DNA of 64,000 nt from Acinetobacter portensis (GCF_023158935.1 NZ_CP096121.1:186001-250000); one strand, 5' to 3'; counted from the stretch's first letter, positions 36,359 to 45,418 are shown. Translations and numbers: made by a program. The notes: generated by a model not told the origin, from the letters alone.

Positions 36359-37195
36359 ATGGAAAAGAACTCAGGAAAAACTTATATTTGTACAAGCATC
36401 CACTTTAAAGGTGGTGTGGGCAAAACAACATCTACGGTGAATTGTGCTGCTAAGCTTGGAAAATTAGGTTATACGGTTTTAGTAATCGACTTAGATAGCC
36501 AACGTAATGCAACAAAACATATTTCAAATGTTCCAGATATTAACGATATAGATGGCACTCTAAAAGATATTTTTGAAAACTATAAAACAATTAACATTCA
36601 CGATGTTATACAAGGTCCAGATAAAACCAACTTTGAAAATGTGTCTTTGATTGCTTGTGCTAATAACATTCGTGATGTTGAAATCAATATTCAGCGTTCT
36701 AGTCCAGTTCCTAATGAAATTATTAGAAGTGTATTAAGAAAGATAAAAGGGGATTTCGACTTTATTTTGTTAGATTGTCCACCGCGAATGGAAACTCTAA
36801 CTTTTAATGCTTTGTTAGCATCAAACAGTTTATTAATTCCATTACAGGGTGAATACAGTATTCAGGGTTTGGAAGATATACTTAACTCTATGGATGACTT
36901 AGAGACAAGCAATCCAGATTTAAAAATTCTATCGCCAGTACTAAACTTTTATAACAAGCGTAATACAGTGGATCTTACCTTGGCTGAAGATATTCGCAAT
37001 GAATATGCTCAACCAAAATTGCAAGAAAAACTGGTAAATAAGGAATTAATCTGTATTCCAAATGCTACGGTTTTTAGTCAAGCATCATATGTTAAGTGTT
37101 CCGTATTTGATCTGGATGCTGGAAAAGAAACACCAGCAAAACAAGCAATTAATCAACTTGTAGATCTAATGGTTTCTGAATACAAAAAATTATAA
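36359..37195 (+). CDS. parA: ParA partition ATPase
   Basis: The deviant Walker A KGGVGKTT (K17-T24) and the LDCPP motif mark the ParA/MinD family. At 278 residues with no N-terminal helix-turn-helix domain it resembles the short ParA forms, which leave autoregulation to the partner protein. AAAGGTG lies 9 bases before the ATG. It is followed 9 bases later by parB, and preceded by the palindrome array, the usual order when the centromere is upstream of the operon. ParA would move the plasmid along the nucleoid by ATP-dependent binding. Confidence 0.95.
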   Translation: MEKNSGKTYICTSIHFKGGVGKTTSTVNCAAKLGKLGYTVLVIDLDSQRNATKHISNVPDINDIDGTLKDIFENYKTINIHDVIQGPDKTNFENVSLIACANNIRDVEINIQRSSPVPNEIIRSVLRKIKGDFDFILLDCPPRMETLTFNALLASNSLLIPLQGEYSIQGLEDILNSMDDLETSNPDLKILSPVLNFYNKRNTVDLTLAEDIRNEYAQPKLQEKLVNKELICIPNATVFSQASYVKCSVFDLDAGKETPAKQAINQLVDLMVSEYKKL

Positions 37196-37204
37196 GGTGC
37201 TGAT

Positions 37205-38266
37205 ATGAACTTTAAAGATAAAGTAAAAAGCATGAAAAAAACATCTGTTGCTAATGCAACAGGGAGTGATGCTCAAGTTACTGATGTAAAAGAAAATACA
37301 GCGACTCCAACCATAGAAGAGGGGAGTCTTAACCCACTAGCTAAGCGAGAAACAAAAAATATTGTTAGCGGATCTCATTTAGAATCAATCGACATTGATT
37401 TAATTGATCCATCACCTTATCAACCACGTATCATGAATAAACGTGTATATGAGAAGTTGCCAATTTTGGCTGCTGATATAGAAACTAATGGACAAATTAA
37501 CCCGATTACAGTTCGACAGAAGGGTAATCGTTACGAGTTAATTGCTGGTGAGAGACGTTTTAGAGCAATTAAAGAGATTTTAAAGCTCAAGAGAATTACT
37601 GCTTTAGTTAAAACATCTATGAATGATGATAAAGCTGCTATAACAGCTTTATTGGATAATACTGCTAGACAAAATCTTTCAGATTTTGAAAGCATATTAA
37701 AAATCAAGCAATTATGTGAAGAGTTTGGTTATCCTTTTGAAAGTTATGAATTTGTTACTGAAAAATTTGCGATTGATAAGTCGAAGTATTTCCGTCTCAA
37801 ATATATTCTAGACTTACCTGAGTTCATTTTGGACTCTTTGAACGAAGATCCTGAGCTAATTTCTGGATATATTGCTCAAGAAGTGAATACCGCAATAAAT
37901 AAAGCTTTAGAAACTAAAACTGAAAAAGCAATTTTCGACTTGTTAAGACCAGAATGGGATAAATACGTTGAAGAATTTAAATCCACGGGCAAGCGTCATA
38001 AAGGATTTATAGCTATTTTGAGTGAAGAAGAAAAAGCAAATAAGGCGACTAAGCCTGAAAAAACTGAAGAAGCTACTACTGAAGAACAACCGAGTAAGAT
38101 TAAATTCGATTTTAAGACAGATAAGGGCGTTAAATTTGGTTCTATGAGTTCTGAATGTGGTACCAAAGGTAAGAGTGTACTTAAGTTGCGAGTAGCCTTG
38201 GATGCAGATATTACAGAAGAGAAAGCTAGAAAAATTGAAGAGTTTTTTAAGAGCTTGAATGATTGA
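37205..38266 (+). CDS. parB: ParB partition protein
   Basis: The 353-residue protein has a disordered N-terminus, the ParB N-terminal domain with PSPYQPR and the nucleotide-binding GERRFRA (residues 115-121), a central helix-turn-helix region (FESILKIKQLCEEFG onward), and a Glu/Lys/Thr-rich linker before a small C-terminal domain. ParB binds centromere palindromes and stimulates ParA; the array at 35500-36223 is the obvious target. A terminator lies 20 bases after the stop. Confidence 0.93.
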   Translation: MNFKDKVKSMKKTSVANATGSDAQVTDVKENTATPTIEEGSLNPLAKRETKNIVSGSHLESIDIDLIDPSPYQPRIMNKRVYEKLPILAADIETNGQINPITVRQKGNRYELIAGERRFRAIKEILKLKRITALVKTSMNDDKAAITALLDNTARQNLSDFESILKIKQLCEEFGYPFESYEFVTEKFAIDKSKYFRLKYILDLPEFILDSLNEDPELISGYIAQEVNTAINKALETKTEKAIFDLLRPEWDKYVEEFKSTGKRHKGFIAILSEEEKANKATKPEKTEEATTEEQPSKIKFDFKTDKGVKFGSMSSECGTKGKSVLKLRVALDADITEEKARKIEEFFKSLND

Positions 38267-38285
38267 AGTTTCAAAACTTTGAATG

Positions 38286-38313
38286 AAAAAAACTGGCATT
38301 GCCGGTTTTTTTT
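38286..38313. terminator. Bidirectional terminator after parB
   Basis: AAACTGGC / GCCGGTTT (one G-T pair) encloses ATT, with A-run left and T-run right. On the reverse strand it directly follows the stop codon of the gene fragment at 38312-38410. Confidence 0.85.
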
Positions 38314-38410
38314 ATAATAGATCTGGATTAAAAGTCTGGTTAAGCCAATCCGAACTACTTGGATTGGTTACTGGTTTTGATTCAGATACGTTTAGAGATG
38401 GATCCGTAAA
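38312..38410 (-). pseudogene. Displaced C-terminal fragment of the IS-interrupted gene
   Basis: Read on the reverse strand from the IS edge, one frame stays open for 32 codons and ends in TAA right at a terminator. It encodes a Ser/Asn/Pro-rich tail (TDPSLNVSESKPVTNPSSSD, then WLNQTFNPDLL), similar in composition to the end of the 39654-40424 gene on the other side of the element. I infer that it is the original 3' end of that gene. Exact rejoining is uncertain because no target duplication is visible. Confidence 0.65.
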
Positions 38411-38481
38411 TTTGAACAACTCCTATAAGTGATATTCTGCTCCTCAAATGATGTTATAAACATCAATATATGGAGTATTTT

Positions 38482-38787
38482 ATGGCACGTAGACCAAGAA
38501 GAAATCATTCAAATGATTTTAAAGCTAAGGTAGCACTTGCTGCGATTAAAGCAGAAAAAACACTTGCTGAATTGAGTGCTGAGTTTGATGTTCATCAAAA
38601 CCAAATTATTGACTGGAAAAATCAATTGATCTCAGCTTCCTCGCAAGCTTTCGATCAATCAAAAGCTCCAACAGAACCACCCATCGATCTAAAAAAACTA
38701 CATGCAAAAATCGGTGAGCAGGCATTAGAAATTGATTTTTTAGAAGGTGTGTTGAAGAAACTGGGCCGCTTCAACCACAAAAGTTAA
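38482..38787 (+). CDS. IS3-family OrfA (helix-turn-helix protein)
   Basis: The ATG at 38482 follows TGGAG at 38471-38475; the longer reading from 38470 starts inside the ribosome-site region. The 101-residue product has the basic N-terminus and helix-turn-helix (FKAKVALAAIKAEKTLAELS, then FDVHQNQIIDWK) and the C-terminal leucine-zipper-like stretch typical of OrfA. It controls transposition and supplies the N-terminus of the OrfAB transposase through a -1 frameshift near AAGAAA at 38755-38760. Confidence 0.9.
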   Translation: MARRPRRNHSNDFKAKVALAAIKAEKTLAELSAEFDVHQNQIIDWKNQLISASSQAFDQSKAPTEPPIDLKKLHAKIGEQALEIDFLEGVLKKLGRFNHKS

Positions 38788-39614
38788 TCGACGACTCACT
38801 TCAGATTTCAGTATCTAAGCAAGCTAAGCTGCTGAAAGTCTCCCGTGGTTGTTATTACTATCGCCCAAAACCTGTGAGTGCATCAGATCTGAAGCTGATG
38901 CGATGTATTGATGAATTACATATGCAATATCCTTTTGCAGGCAGTCGTATGATGCGTGATTTGTTGAATCGTCAAGGACATCATATAGGACGACGTCATA
39001 CACGTACTTTAATGAAGAAAATGGGTATTCAGGCGTTATATTGCAAACCAAATTTAAGCCAGGCTAATCAAGCTCACCGTAAATATCCATATCTGCTCAA
39101 AGGGTTGGCTATTCAGCGCAGTAATCAAGTGTGGTCTACGGATATAACGTATATCCCTATGGCAAAAGGCTTTGTTTATTTATGTGCTGTGATTGATTGG
39201 CATAGCCGCAAGGTACTTGCGCATAGGGTATCGATTAGTATGGAGGTGGATTTTTGTATTTCGGCTTTAAATGAAGCGATTGAAAAATATGGTCGACCTG
39301 AAATATTTAATACAGACCAAGGCAGCCAGTTTACCAGTGATGCATTTATTGATGTATTGAAATCAAATGGCATTCAAATCAGTATGGATGGTAAAGGTCG
39401 ATGGGTAGATAATGTGATGGTTGAACGATTATGGCGGAGCGTTAAATATGAAGAGGTGTATCTCAAAGCTTATAGCAGTGTCACAGATGCGAAAAAGCAA
39501 TTAAGTGCATATTTTGAGTTTTATAATTTGAAACGACCTCATTCGAGTCTAGACAAAATGACACCAAATGAGTTTTACTATGATCAGCTACCCCAACAAA
39601 ACAAGGTGGCTTAA
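38760..39614 (+). CDS. IS3-family OrfB (DDE transposase, made by -1 frameshift)
   Basis: The frame is open upstream of the GTG at 38874 and continues as TGPLQPQKLIDD from 38760, which joins smoothly to the OrfA end after a -1 shift (LEGVLKK then TGPLQ). The catalytic DDE set is visible: Asp in STDITYIP, Asp in FNTDQGSQFTS, and Glu in VMVERLWRS. The C-terminus has the usual YNLKRPHSSL motif. The frame is intact, so the element may still be active. Confidence 0.9.
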   Translation, partial: TGPLQPQKLIDDSLQISVSKQAKLLKVSRGCYYYRPKPVSASDLKLMRCIDELHMQYPFAGSRMMRDLLNRQGHHIGRRHTRTLMKKMGIQALYCKPNLSQANQAHRKYPYLLKGLAIQRSNQVWSTDITYIPMAKGFVYLCAVIDWHSRKVLAHRVSISMEVDFCISALNEAIEKYGRPEIFNTDQGSQFTSDAFIDVLKSNGIQISMDGKGRWVDNVMVERLWRSVKYEEVYLKAYSSVTDAKKQLSAYFEFYNLKRPHSSLDKMTPNEFYYDQLPQQNKVA

Positions 39615-39653
39615 CTAGAGCGGAATATCACTTATAAATACGCTTTTAGTTGT

Positions 39654-40424
39654 TCAAACAAGTGGGACCACCTCTTTTTGACTTGGTTTAGCATTGTTAA
39701 TTTCGGACGTTTCGGTATTTTGAGATGTTTCAACGGTAGGGGAGTGGTCCTGAATGTTTTTATGTTCAGTATGTTTAGCTTCCTTTATCTTAACTGCTTT
39801 TTGAACAGGAACCTCCTTGCTCTTGATAGAATTAGTTACGGGCTTTTTAGGTGATTGTTCAATTTGCTCCTTACTACTTTCTGGTATTTGTATGGATATA
39901 TGATCAAGATACTTTTTTTCAAGATATTCAATATCGTACACATAGTAAGCAGTATTAAACTTGGTGTATGTTTCAACACAAGTACTTAAGCCAAACCTTA
40001 ATAGGAAAGAATTGACAGAATATAGGCTTGCCATATCCTCATTAACTTCATACAACTTATAAAGGTATGAAAGCTCAATTAGAACCGCTATACCAGCATG
40101 TAAAACAGCAGTTATGTAATTTCTACGAAGCTTTCCTTGAGGATGTTTTTTAATTGAATTAAATAGTTTTTGATTTGCATTTTTATCTATTTTCATTCGT
40201 ACAGGCTGTGCAAACGTCTCGTCTATTTCATTTTGCACTGGCGCATTTAGAAAAATCTTCTGCTTGTCAGTACAAAAGATAAATCCTAAATACAGCAGAC
40301 TTAAACTAAAAGCGTTTAAGTCTAGACCTGGTAGATTTCTATTAACATTACTAATCACATCAAGATCTTCTCTTGTTAAGTGAATTAATTGATAGGATAG
40401 TTGTATGTAGTTTGAATCTGTCAT
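39654..40424 (-). CDS. Gene downstream of parM, 3' end cut by the IS; possible ParR-like adaptor
   Basis: The ATG at 40424 overlaps the parM stop by 4 bases (ATGA), as partner genes of parM-type actins usually do. The N-terminal 170 residues are soluble and helical, with a basic patch (KKHPQGKLRRNY); the last 60 residues are low-complexity Lys/Thr/Ser/Asn. The stop codon TGA is supplied by the terminal TGAAC of the insertion sequence, so the present C-terminus (VVPLV) is artificial and about 32 residues appear to lie beyond the element. A ParR (centromere-binding adaptor) role is inferred from position only; the sequence itself was not recognised. Confidence 0.65.
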   Translation of the reverse strand: MTDSNYIQLSYQLIHLTREDLDVISNVNRNLPGLDLNAFSLSLLYLGFIFCTDKQKIFLNAPVQNEIDETFAQPVRMKIDKNANQKLFNSIKKHPQGKLRRNYITAVLHAGIAVLIELSYLYKLYEVNEDMASLYSVNSFLLRFGLSTCVETYTKFNTAYYVYDIEYLEKKYLDHISIQIPESSKEQIEQSPKKPVTNSIKSKEVPVQKAVKIKEAKHTEHKNIQDHSPTVETSQNTETSEINNAKPSQKEVVPLV

Positions 40425-41527
40425 TTGATTTCTGCGTACATTTTATACATGTATTTAGCTAACTTATATAAACCTTTAGCATTGGCGTACTCTGGTGATT
40501 CAGCGATTCTTACGTTCGGTAAGTCGTACTTTTCTTTAATCTCTTTTTCAAGAAAAGCTGCACCGCCTCCACAAAATAATACTAATGCTAAATCATCGCC
40601 TCCACCGATCTGTTTAGAGATAAAGTTATTTAATTCGATCATGAATTCGTTTTTAGCTTGCTGAATTAAACCTGTAATATCTTTGGCTTGAGATCCTATA
40701 CCATAAGTTCCAGATTTTAGTGCGAAATCTAGCCAGTTAGCGTTAACTGTTTTATAGCCAGATTCAAGAATTAAGCTAGTGATTCGTTCATAGATGGTAA
40801 GAATACCAAGGTTACGTGATGTAGAACGATGGCCATCAAGCATGTTTCCTCCATCTAATGTGACTACAATATCAGTGGTTTTACCGCCAATATCGATTAC
40901 AGCACATTCAGAACTTATTAAAAGATCACTATCTTCTGAACCGTTTCCGTGTACATCAATAATCTCATTAAAATAAGCTGTTTGAGCTTCACATTTAACA
41001 ATATGTCTTTTAATGATATTAAGCGGTTTACCAGCTTTATGATCTTTTAAGTTGAAGCAAACATCACCATTGAGTAGAAAATTAGTTTTCATATCAATAA
41101 GTGGCATGTTTTTGGTTTTTTCAGGTGTGTAATAGCGACTAACAGGAAGTGAAGTAGCGATTGCAAACGCTCTACCATCATATGTTCCGATATGGTCAAT
41201 ATAGGCCTTAATTGCCTGGTGTATTAGTGCCTTGTTATATTCAGATGTCGGGTATTCGTCTGTTCTGGTATCCAGAGGAACACTACTATTGATCTTCTTA
41301 CCAACTGTATAAAAGTTTTCATTTACTTTAACCACATAATAGTCAGTAGAATCCTCTTCGCCAGTGAGGACTTTTCCTGAATAAGCAATACTAGGAATAG
41401 TCAGTTTGATTTCATTTCCATCTTGATCTAGACCAGCATAAAGCTTTGTACCGCCATGTCCATCATCAATACCTAGAACAATATAACGTTCTTCAATCGC
41501 TGGTTTTTCATTTTGAGTATTTTTCAT
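40421..41527 (-). CDS. parM: ParM/StbA-type actin-like partition protein
   Basis: The ATG at 41527 follows AAAGG on the reverse strand; the in-frame TTG at 41542 is less likely. The 368-residue protein shows the actin-fold signatures: phosphate 1 GIDDGHGGTK, phosphate 2 VIDIGGKTTD, and the C-terminal LFCGGGAAFL adenosine motif. ParM-like proteins form filaments that push plasmid copies apart. It is the fifth gene of the reverse traH-traI-traJ-traK run, which ties plasmid segregation to the transfer operon. It adds a second partition system to the ParAB set. Confidence 0.88.
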   Translation of the reverse strand: MKNTQNEKPAIEERYIVLGIDDGHGGTKLYAGLDQDGNEIKLTIPSIAYSGKVLTGEEDSTDYYVVKVNENFYTVGKKINSSVPLDTRTDEYPTSEYNKALIHQAIKAYIDHIGTYDGRAFAIATSLPVSRYYTPEKTKNMPLIDMKTNFLLNGDVCFNLKDHKAGKPLNIIKRHIVKCEAQTAYFNEIIDVHGNGSEDSDLLISSECAVIDIGGKTTDIVVTLDGGNMLDGHRSTSRNLGILTIYERITSLILESGYKTVNANWLDFALKSGTYGIGSQAKDITGLIQQAKNEFMIELNNFISKQIGGGDDLALVLFCGGGAAFLEKEIKEKYDLPNVRIAESPEYANAKGLYKLAKYMYKMYAEIK

Positions 41528-41553
41528 AAGTTTACCTTTCAATTTTTCAAGAT

Positions 41554-41823
41554 TTACAACGAGTAACGTCTTCTACCGCGTCTAGTGTATTTATTGCCCC
41601 CAAAAACTAAGCGTCTAAGAGCAGAGGGGATATAGCTGTATTTGTATTTAAATACTTTTTCAATAACCAATGTTGCTACTATCAAGCCGATGAAAAGCAT
41701 AAGTTTGAACAAGGAAAACTTAATAACAACAGCTAGAAAAGGTATAAACAAATATCCGTTTAAACCGCCCCATAGGATTAGATTTAATCTAAATTGCGAC
41801 CAGTGTGCATATTGATCATCCAT
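41554..41823 (-). CDS. traK: TraK/IcmT-family small membrane protein
   Basis: The 89-residue protein has two hydrophobic segments (residues about 14-34 and 36-56) and a basic Arg-rich tail (GGNKYTRRGRRRY). Size and layout match IcmT/TraK, an inner-membrane subunit of type IVB systems, and the position after traJ is the IncI order. GAGGCG precedes the ATG. Confidence 0.78.
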   Translation of the reverse strand: MDDQYAHWSQFRLNLILWGGLNGYLFIPFLAVVIKFSLFKLMLFIGLIVATLVIEKVFKYKYSYIPSALRRLVFGGNKYTRRGRRRYSL

Positions 41824-41832
41824 ATTCGCCTC

Positions 41833-43128
41833 TTAATAAATCAGTTTGTAATAGTAGTCTTCATGCAAACGACCAGCTTTGAGTAGATCGTCAGCTTGTT
41901 TCCTGAAACTCTTACTGATGTTTGGATCTGAACCATCAGAATTAATCATTAACTCTCGAATAAACTTCTGTTGAGCATGAATATCATCAATTAAAAGCAA
42001 TTCTTCTTTCAGTTGAGGTGATAAAATTAAGTGTTCCCTTACAGCAAATACCTTGCCGTTCACATCTTTAACAAGACGTTGAGCAATCAATGTATAAACT
42101 GAACCAATAATGTCAGCTGCAGCCTGAAGATGTTCTTCATGCTTAAAGCGCTTCAACATACGTGGAATAATTTTGTCTACGGTGGTTGCGTGAACCGTTG
42201 CAAAAACAGGGTGGCCAGTTAAAGAAAGTTCTAGAGCTGCAGAAATTGTTTCTTTATCTCGCAATTCACCGATTTCAACTGCAGCAGGACGTCTACGCAT
42301 CGCCTCTCTATTTGCATCCGCAAAAGTCTCGAAGTTATTGGGGATTTCGCTTTGACTAACAATACTGTGTGTGCTTTCAATTGCGTCATACTCGTATTCG
42401 ATAGGCTCGTTGTGAGTCAAAATATTTCCACGAATATGAGTATTATTTTCCAACACATAGCGAATATTTGAAGCTAGTGTTGTACTTTTACCAGAACCAG
42501 TGATTCCGCCAATGATGTAGCAACCATTGTGAGGTAGCGATCTTTTAATGAAATCTTCATCTAAACCCACTTTTGAAAAGTGAGGGGGAATGCCAGAAAT
42601 TGTACGTAACGTTATCTGAAAAGAATCTCCAGATCCACGATACGAAGTTCGAGATACGTTCACACGAAAGTTATAACGAGTTTCCTTACCTGAAGCGTCT
42701 TTCTGCAGAATACGATATGCCTTATTAATAAACTTATTATTAATAAGGACTAAGTAGGCATTTTCATCAGCAATCGTTCTTAGGATGTGTAGAGCTTCAT
42801 CACGATTGATAATACGGTGTGTTAACGAATATAACTCCAAGTCTTTCATCATTGTGATGGGGCGATCTGGACTAATGAAAATATCTGAAGCACCATGAGC
42901 TAATGCTTCATATAGAAGACTTTCAAATTCATCGCGACTTTTAAACCCTTGTTTCGGATCTTTGTATGTCGTTATGGCTGTTAATGTAGCCAAACCAAAA
43001 CCACGGCTAGAATCGTAGTCTTTGCGAATGTCTTTGGTAGCTGTCAGAATCTTATTTTCAGATCCTTTAATCTTGTTAACATCAAATAATGCAGATTTTG
43101 CTTTTAATGTCGAAACCTTCATTTGCAT
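41833..43128 (-). CDS. traJ: TraJ/DotB secretion ATPase
   Basis: The 431-residue protein is a PilT/VirB11-like hexameric ATPase: Walker A GGITGSGKST near residue 207, Asp-box THNEPIEYEYD, Walker B-type AAVEIGELRD, and the His-box SLTGHPVFATVHA. DotB/TraJ docks on DotO/TraU at the cytoplasmic face and powers substrate transfer. The ATG at 43128 follows GGAAG. It lies between traI and traK as in IncI plasmids. Confidence 0.93.
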   Translation of the reverse strand: MQMKVSTLKAKSALFDVNKIKGSENKILTATKDIRKDYDSSRGFGLATLTAITTYKDPKQGFKSRDEFESLLYEALAHGASDIFISPDRPITMMKDLELYSLTHRIINRDEALHILRTIADENAYLVLINNKFINKAYRILQKDASGKETRYNFRVNVSRTSYRGSGDSFQITLRTISGIPPHFSKVGLDEDFIKRSLPHNGCYIIGGITGSGKSTTLASNIRYVLENNTHIRGNILTHNEPIEYEYDAIESTHSIVSQSEIPNNFETFADANREAMRRRPAAVEIGELRDKETISAALELSLTGHPVFATVHATTVDKIIPRMLKRFKHEEHLQAAADIIGSVYTLIAQRLVKDVNGKVFAVREHLILSPQLKEELLLIDDIHAQQKFIRELMINSDGSDPNISKSFRKQADDLLKAGRLHEDYYYKLIY

Positions 43129-43155
43129 TTAAAACTTCCAATTGAGTTAGCGAAC

Positions 43156-43965
43156 TTAAGGTTCGCTAACAAGGTTAATTTTTGGAATTTGATAGCTAGG
43201 TGCAATTTGTTCAGGTTGGAGAATTGGTTTCCAAGTTTCAATATTTGAATTGAACTGCGGTAATTGTTGGATTTGAAGCAATTTCATATCAAGAGCAATA
43301 GTGTCTTGTGTAGAAGAAACAGCCAGTGATTGACTGCTAATTGCTGGCATTGATAACTTGCCCTCTAAAACAAACTTATGGAAAGTAACCATCCCCAAAT
43401 AATCTCGTTTAAGACGATCTACTGCATCTTCAACAATATTTCGGCCCTCAACTAAACCCATTTCATAAGACTTAGCAGCAGTCTCTTTCCATATTTTTCG
43501 TTCTTGTTCGTTAGCTGGTAACATTTCTTTCGGAATGAAAGTCACGTAATCAACATTGCTATCAAGTGTAGGGAAAACAAGGTACTGACGCCAATCAGGT
43601 GCACGAGTACTGAAACGAGCTTGTTTCAAGATTTTATAAGTCTGCTTAGTCGTCTTGTACGACATGGCATTAGGTGTCTCAGTTACATCTTTTGATTCAA
43701 TAATAACCGGGGGAACAACAACATCTTTGATCATGTAAGGTTTAAAGTTAAAGATTGTATCAAGGTTACGCTCTTGGCTTTTGATGACCTCACGAGCGTT
43801 GCTTAAATAAGTATTGATCCCTAACTTAATACCTTTTTGCTTAACTAATTCAAGCATGGCTTCATAACGAGCTTGCTGTTCAACATTACTAACATGAACT
43901 TCTAAAGAAGACTGGTTAGATGGGTTTAGTAGCTCTTGTAATGAAGCATTATTAGAGTAGTCCAT
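43156..43965 (-). CDS. traI: TraI/DotC-family core protein lacking a signal peptide
   Basis: DotC is recognised by the block NLDTIFNF, VVVPPVIIES, ARFSTRAPDWRQYL and GLVEGRNIVEDAVDRLKRDYLGM. In Legionella DotC is an outer-membrane lipoprotein that helps recruit DotH. Here the ATG at 43965 has a good ribosome site (CTGGAG) and the protein begins MDYSNNASLQ, at about the point where the mature lipoprotein would start. An in-frame stop lies only 11 codons upstream and the gap to traH is 37 bases, so no signal peptide or lipobox can be added. Either this branch uses an unusual route, or the gene has lost its N-terminus. Confidence 0.88.
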   Translation of the reverse strand: MDYSNNASLQELLNPSNQSSLEVHVSNVEQQARYEAMLELVKQKGIKLGINTYLSNAREVIKSQERNLDTIFNFKPYMIKDVVVPPVIIESKDVTETPNAMSYKTTKQTYKILKQARFSTRAPDWRQYLVFPTLDSNVDYVTFIPKEMLPANEQERKIWKETAAKSYEMGLVEGRNIVEDAVDRLKRDYLGMVTFHKFVLEGKLSMPAISSQSLAVSSTQDTIALDMKLLQIQQLPQFNSNIETWKPILQPEQIAPSYQIPKINLVSEP

Positions 43966-44002
43966 AAAAACTCCAGATATGTATAAAAGGATTTAAAGGG
44001 TA

Positions 44003-44449
44003 TTAGTTATAAGTCAATAAAATACTTTTATTTTGATGATCTAGAGTTATCGAAGCAGTATTTAAATATGCAGAAACATCGCGTAAAGCTTCTACACCAG
44101 TAAGACGCTTTTTATTAAAATTAACAATTGGAAGCTCATGAGTAGGACCAGCTTCTACAAAACGGTATCCGTATTGGCTAGAAATACTTTTAATTAAAGG
44201 TATTGGATCGCCTATGTAGTCGATATTTAAAAGGTCATGGTTGATGCTACCTTGTTTCTTCTGAACAGTTTGCATTTGAATTGCAGAAGAGTTCTTTAAG
44301 TTCTGTTGTGCAATTAAAGCCTCTTGAGATGCTTCAGATATAATAGATAAAGGGCTTGCTACGTTTAATTGCGTTACATCACGACTAGCACACCCAGACA
44401 TCATTAAACCAATTACAAGAACGCTTAAAAGCTTTTTATTGTGCTTCAT
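44003..44449 (-). CDS. traH: TraH/DotD outer-membrane lipoprotein
   Basis: A lipoprotein signal with lipobox MSGC (Cys20) begins this 148-residue protein. The C-terminal half (LLNIDYIGDPIPLIKSISS onward, ending in a secretin-N-like fold) fits DotD/TraH, which with DotC places DotH in the outer membrane. GGAG lies 6 bases before the ATG. It is the first gene of the reverse tra-par operon. Confidence 0.85.
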   Translation of the reverse strand: MKHNKKLLSVLVIGLMMSGCASRDVTQLNVASPLSIISEASQEALIAQQNLKNSSAIQMQTVQKKQGSINHDLLNIDYIGDPIPLIKSISSQYGYRFVEAGPTHELPIVNFNKKRLTGVEALRDVSAYLNTASITLDHQNKSILLTYN

Positions 44450-44671
44450 TTTTACTCCGGATTAAGTGGGTATAAAGACAAAATGATTTTAGTCTAAAAA
44501 CTATTAAAATGCACTTTATTAATTATAAAAAATCCCTTAAAAGGTATAAAGCCGACTTTTAGGCACTCGCTTAAACCTAATTTATAAGCTTTAACGTATA
44601 TCTAAGGGCGTTCTTCAGGCAGTCGTACCTGGCCTAAACAAGACAAATCTGTAAAAAATACTCTTTTTAAG

Positions 44672-44703
44672 TGCATTGTCTGTCCAAAACAATGCTTTTT
44701 TTT
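44672..44703 (+). terminator. Terminator in the divergent region, possible end of a small RNA
   Basis: GCATTGT / ACAATGC with a 10-base loop is followed by nine T residues. No coding frame precedes it on this strand, so it may end a short transcript starting near 44590 (a CAGG...CCTG hairpin lies upstream). Confidence 0.6.
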
Positions 44704-45091
44704 AGTAGTACCTATCTGAAATGGAAATACAACGTACTTTTTTCAATCAATTATAGAGAGTAAATGAGCTCTTATAGTTTGCTAGACGTCTTTTATATTC
44801 CTTTATAGTCTTATTCTTTCTTTTTATTATCTTTTCTATTCTTTTTTGTTCTTTTTTTAGAATATAATTTATACAGAAAATAACAAAGTACATTTATTCT
44901 TTTTTTAATTAAAATATTATTAATACTGTAATTTATATTTTACAGTATAGAAGTATATTAATAAAGATGTTAATATGCTTTTTTTAATTAATATTAAAAA
45001 TATTATTGGTGATAATGCAATTTATTTATAAGCCAGCTTCTTTAATATTAAATAAATTGATAAAAACTGTTTGAAGAAAAAATGCATCTTG

Positions 45092-45099
45092 GTATATAC
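45092..45099. promoter_or_regulatory. Perfect GGTATATACC site in the tra control region
   Basis: TTGAAG at 45071-45076 lies 16 bases before the inner TATATA, so this is the best candidate for a real sigma-70-like promoter among the sites; if so, it gives a leader of about 430 bases. Confidence 0.6.
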
Positions 45100-45418
45100 C
45101 ATTCCTAATTTAAAAGTTTAAAGACATTAAAGCTGCTACTTATAAAAACCTATCTTATGGTTTAGTGCTGTGCATCTTAAATATAAAGATTTGACACCTT
45201 AAACACCAATTAAACTGCAATAATGATAGGCTTAGAGTCGTATTTTTCCCTAAAAATTTAAGGCATCGCAACTGGCAAAAGACTATTGAAACTATGCATA
45301 TCAAGCACTTCACTGTAAAAAAGGACCACTGTGTTTTTATGATTTCTCAACTTCATTTTTTTGATTTTTCCACTGTACTAACAAGAGAGGAGTCAAAAAA
45401 GACATTCGCATTTATTGG

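Larger units (their letters stand above)
38413..39656 (+). mobile_element. IS3-family insertion sequence
   Basis: The ends are TGAACAACT (38413) and AGTTGTTCA (39656), with the flanking T/A bases extending the match to 11 bp. Inner inverted repeats at 38424-38442 and 39618-39636 match at 18 of 19 positions. Two overlapping reading frames in the usual orfA/orfB arrangement fill the element (about 1.24 kb). No flanking target duplication is recognisable, so the element may have recombined since insertion. Subgroup is uncertain; the GRWVDNVMVERLWRS block resembles the IS51/IS150-type branch. Confidence 0.88.

Noticed and set aside
41554..41823. Toxin-antitoxin or holin-like gene
   Set aside because: A small two-segment membrane protein with a basic tail could be mistaken for one, but its place after traJ and its size fit TraK/IcmT.
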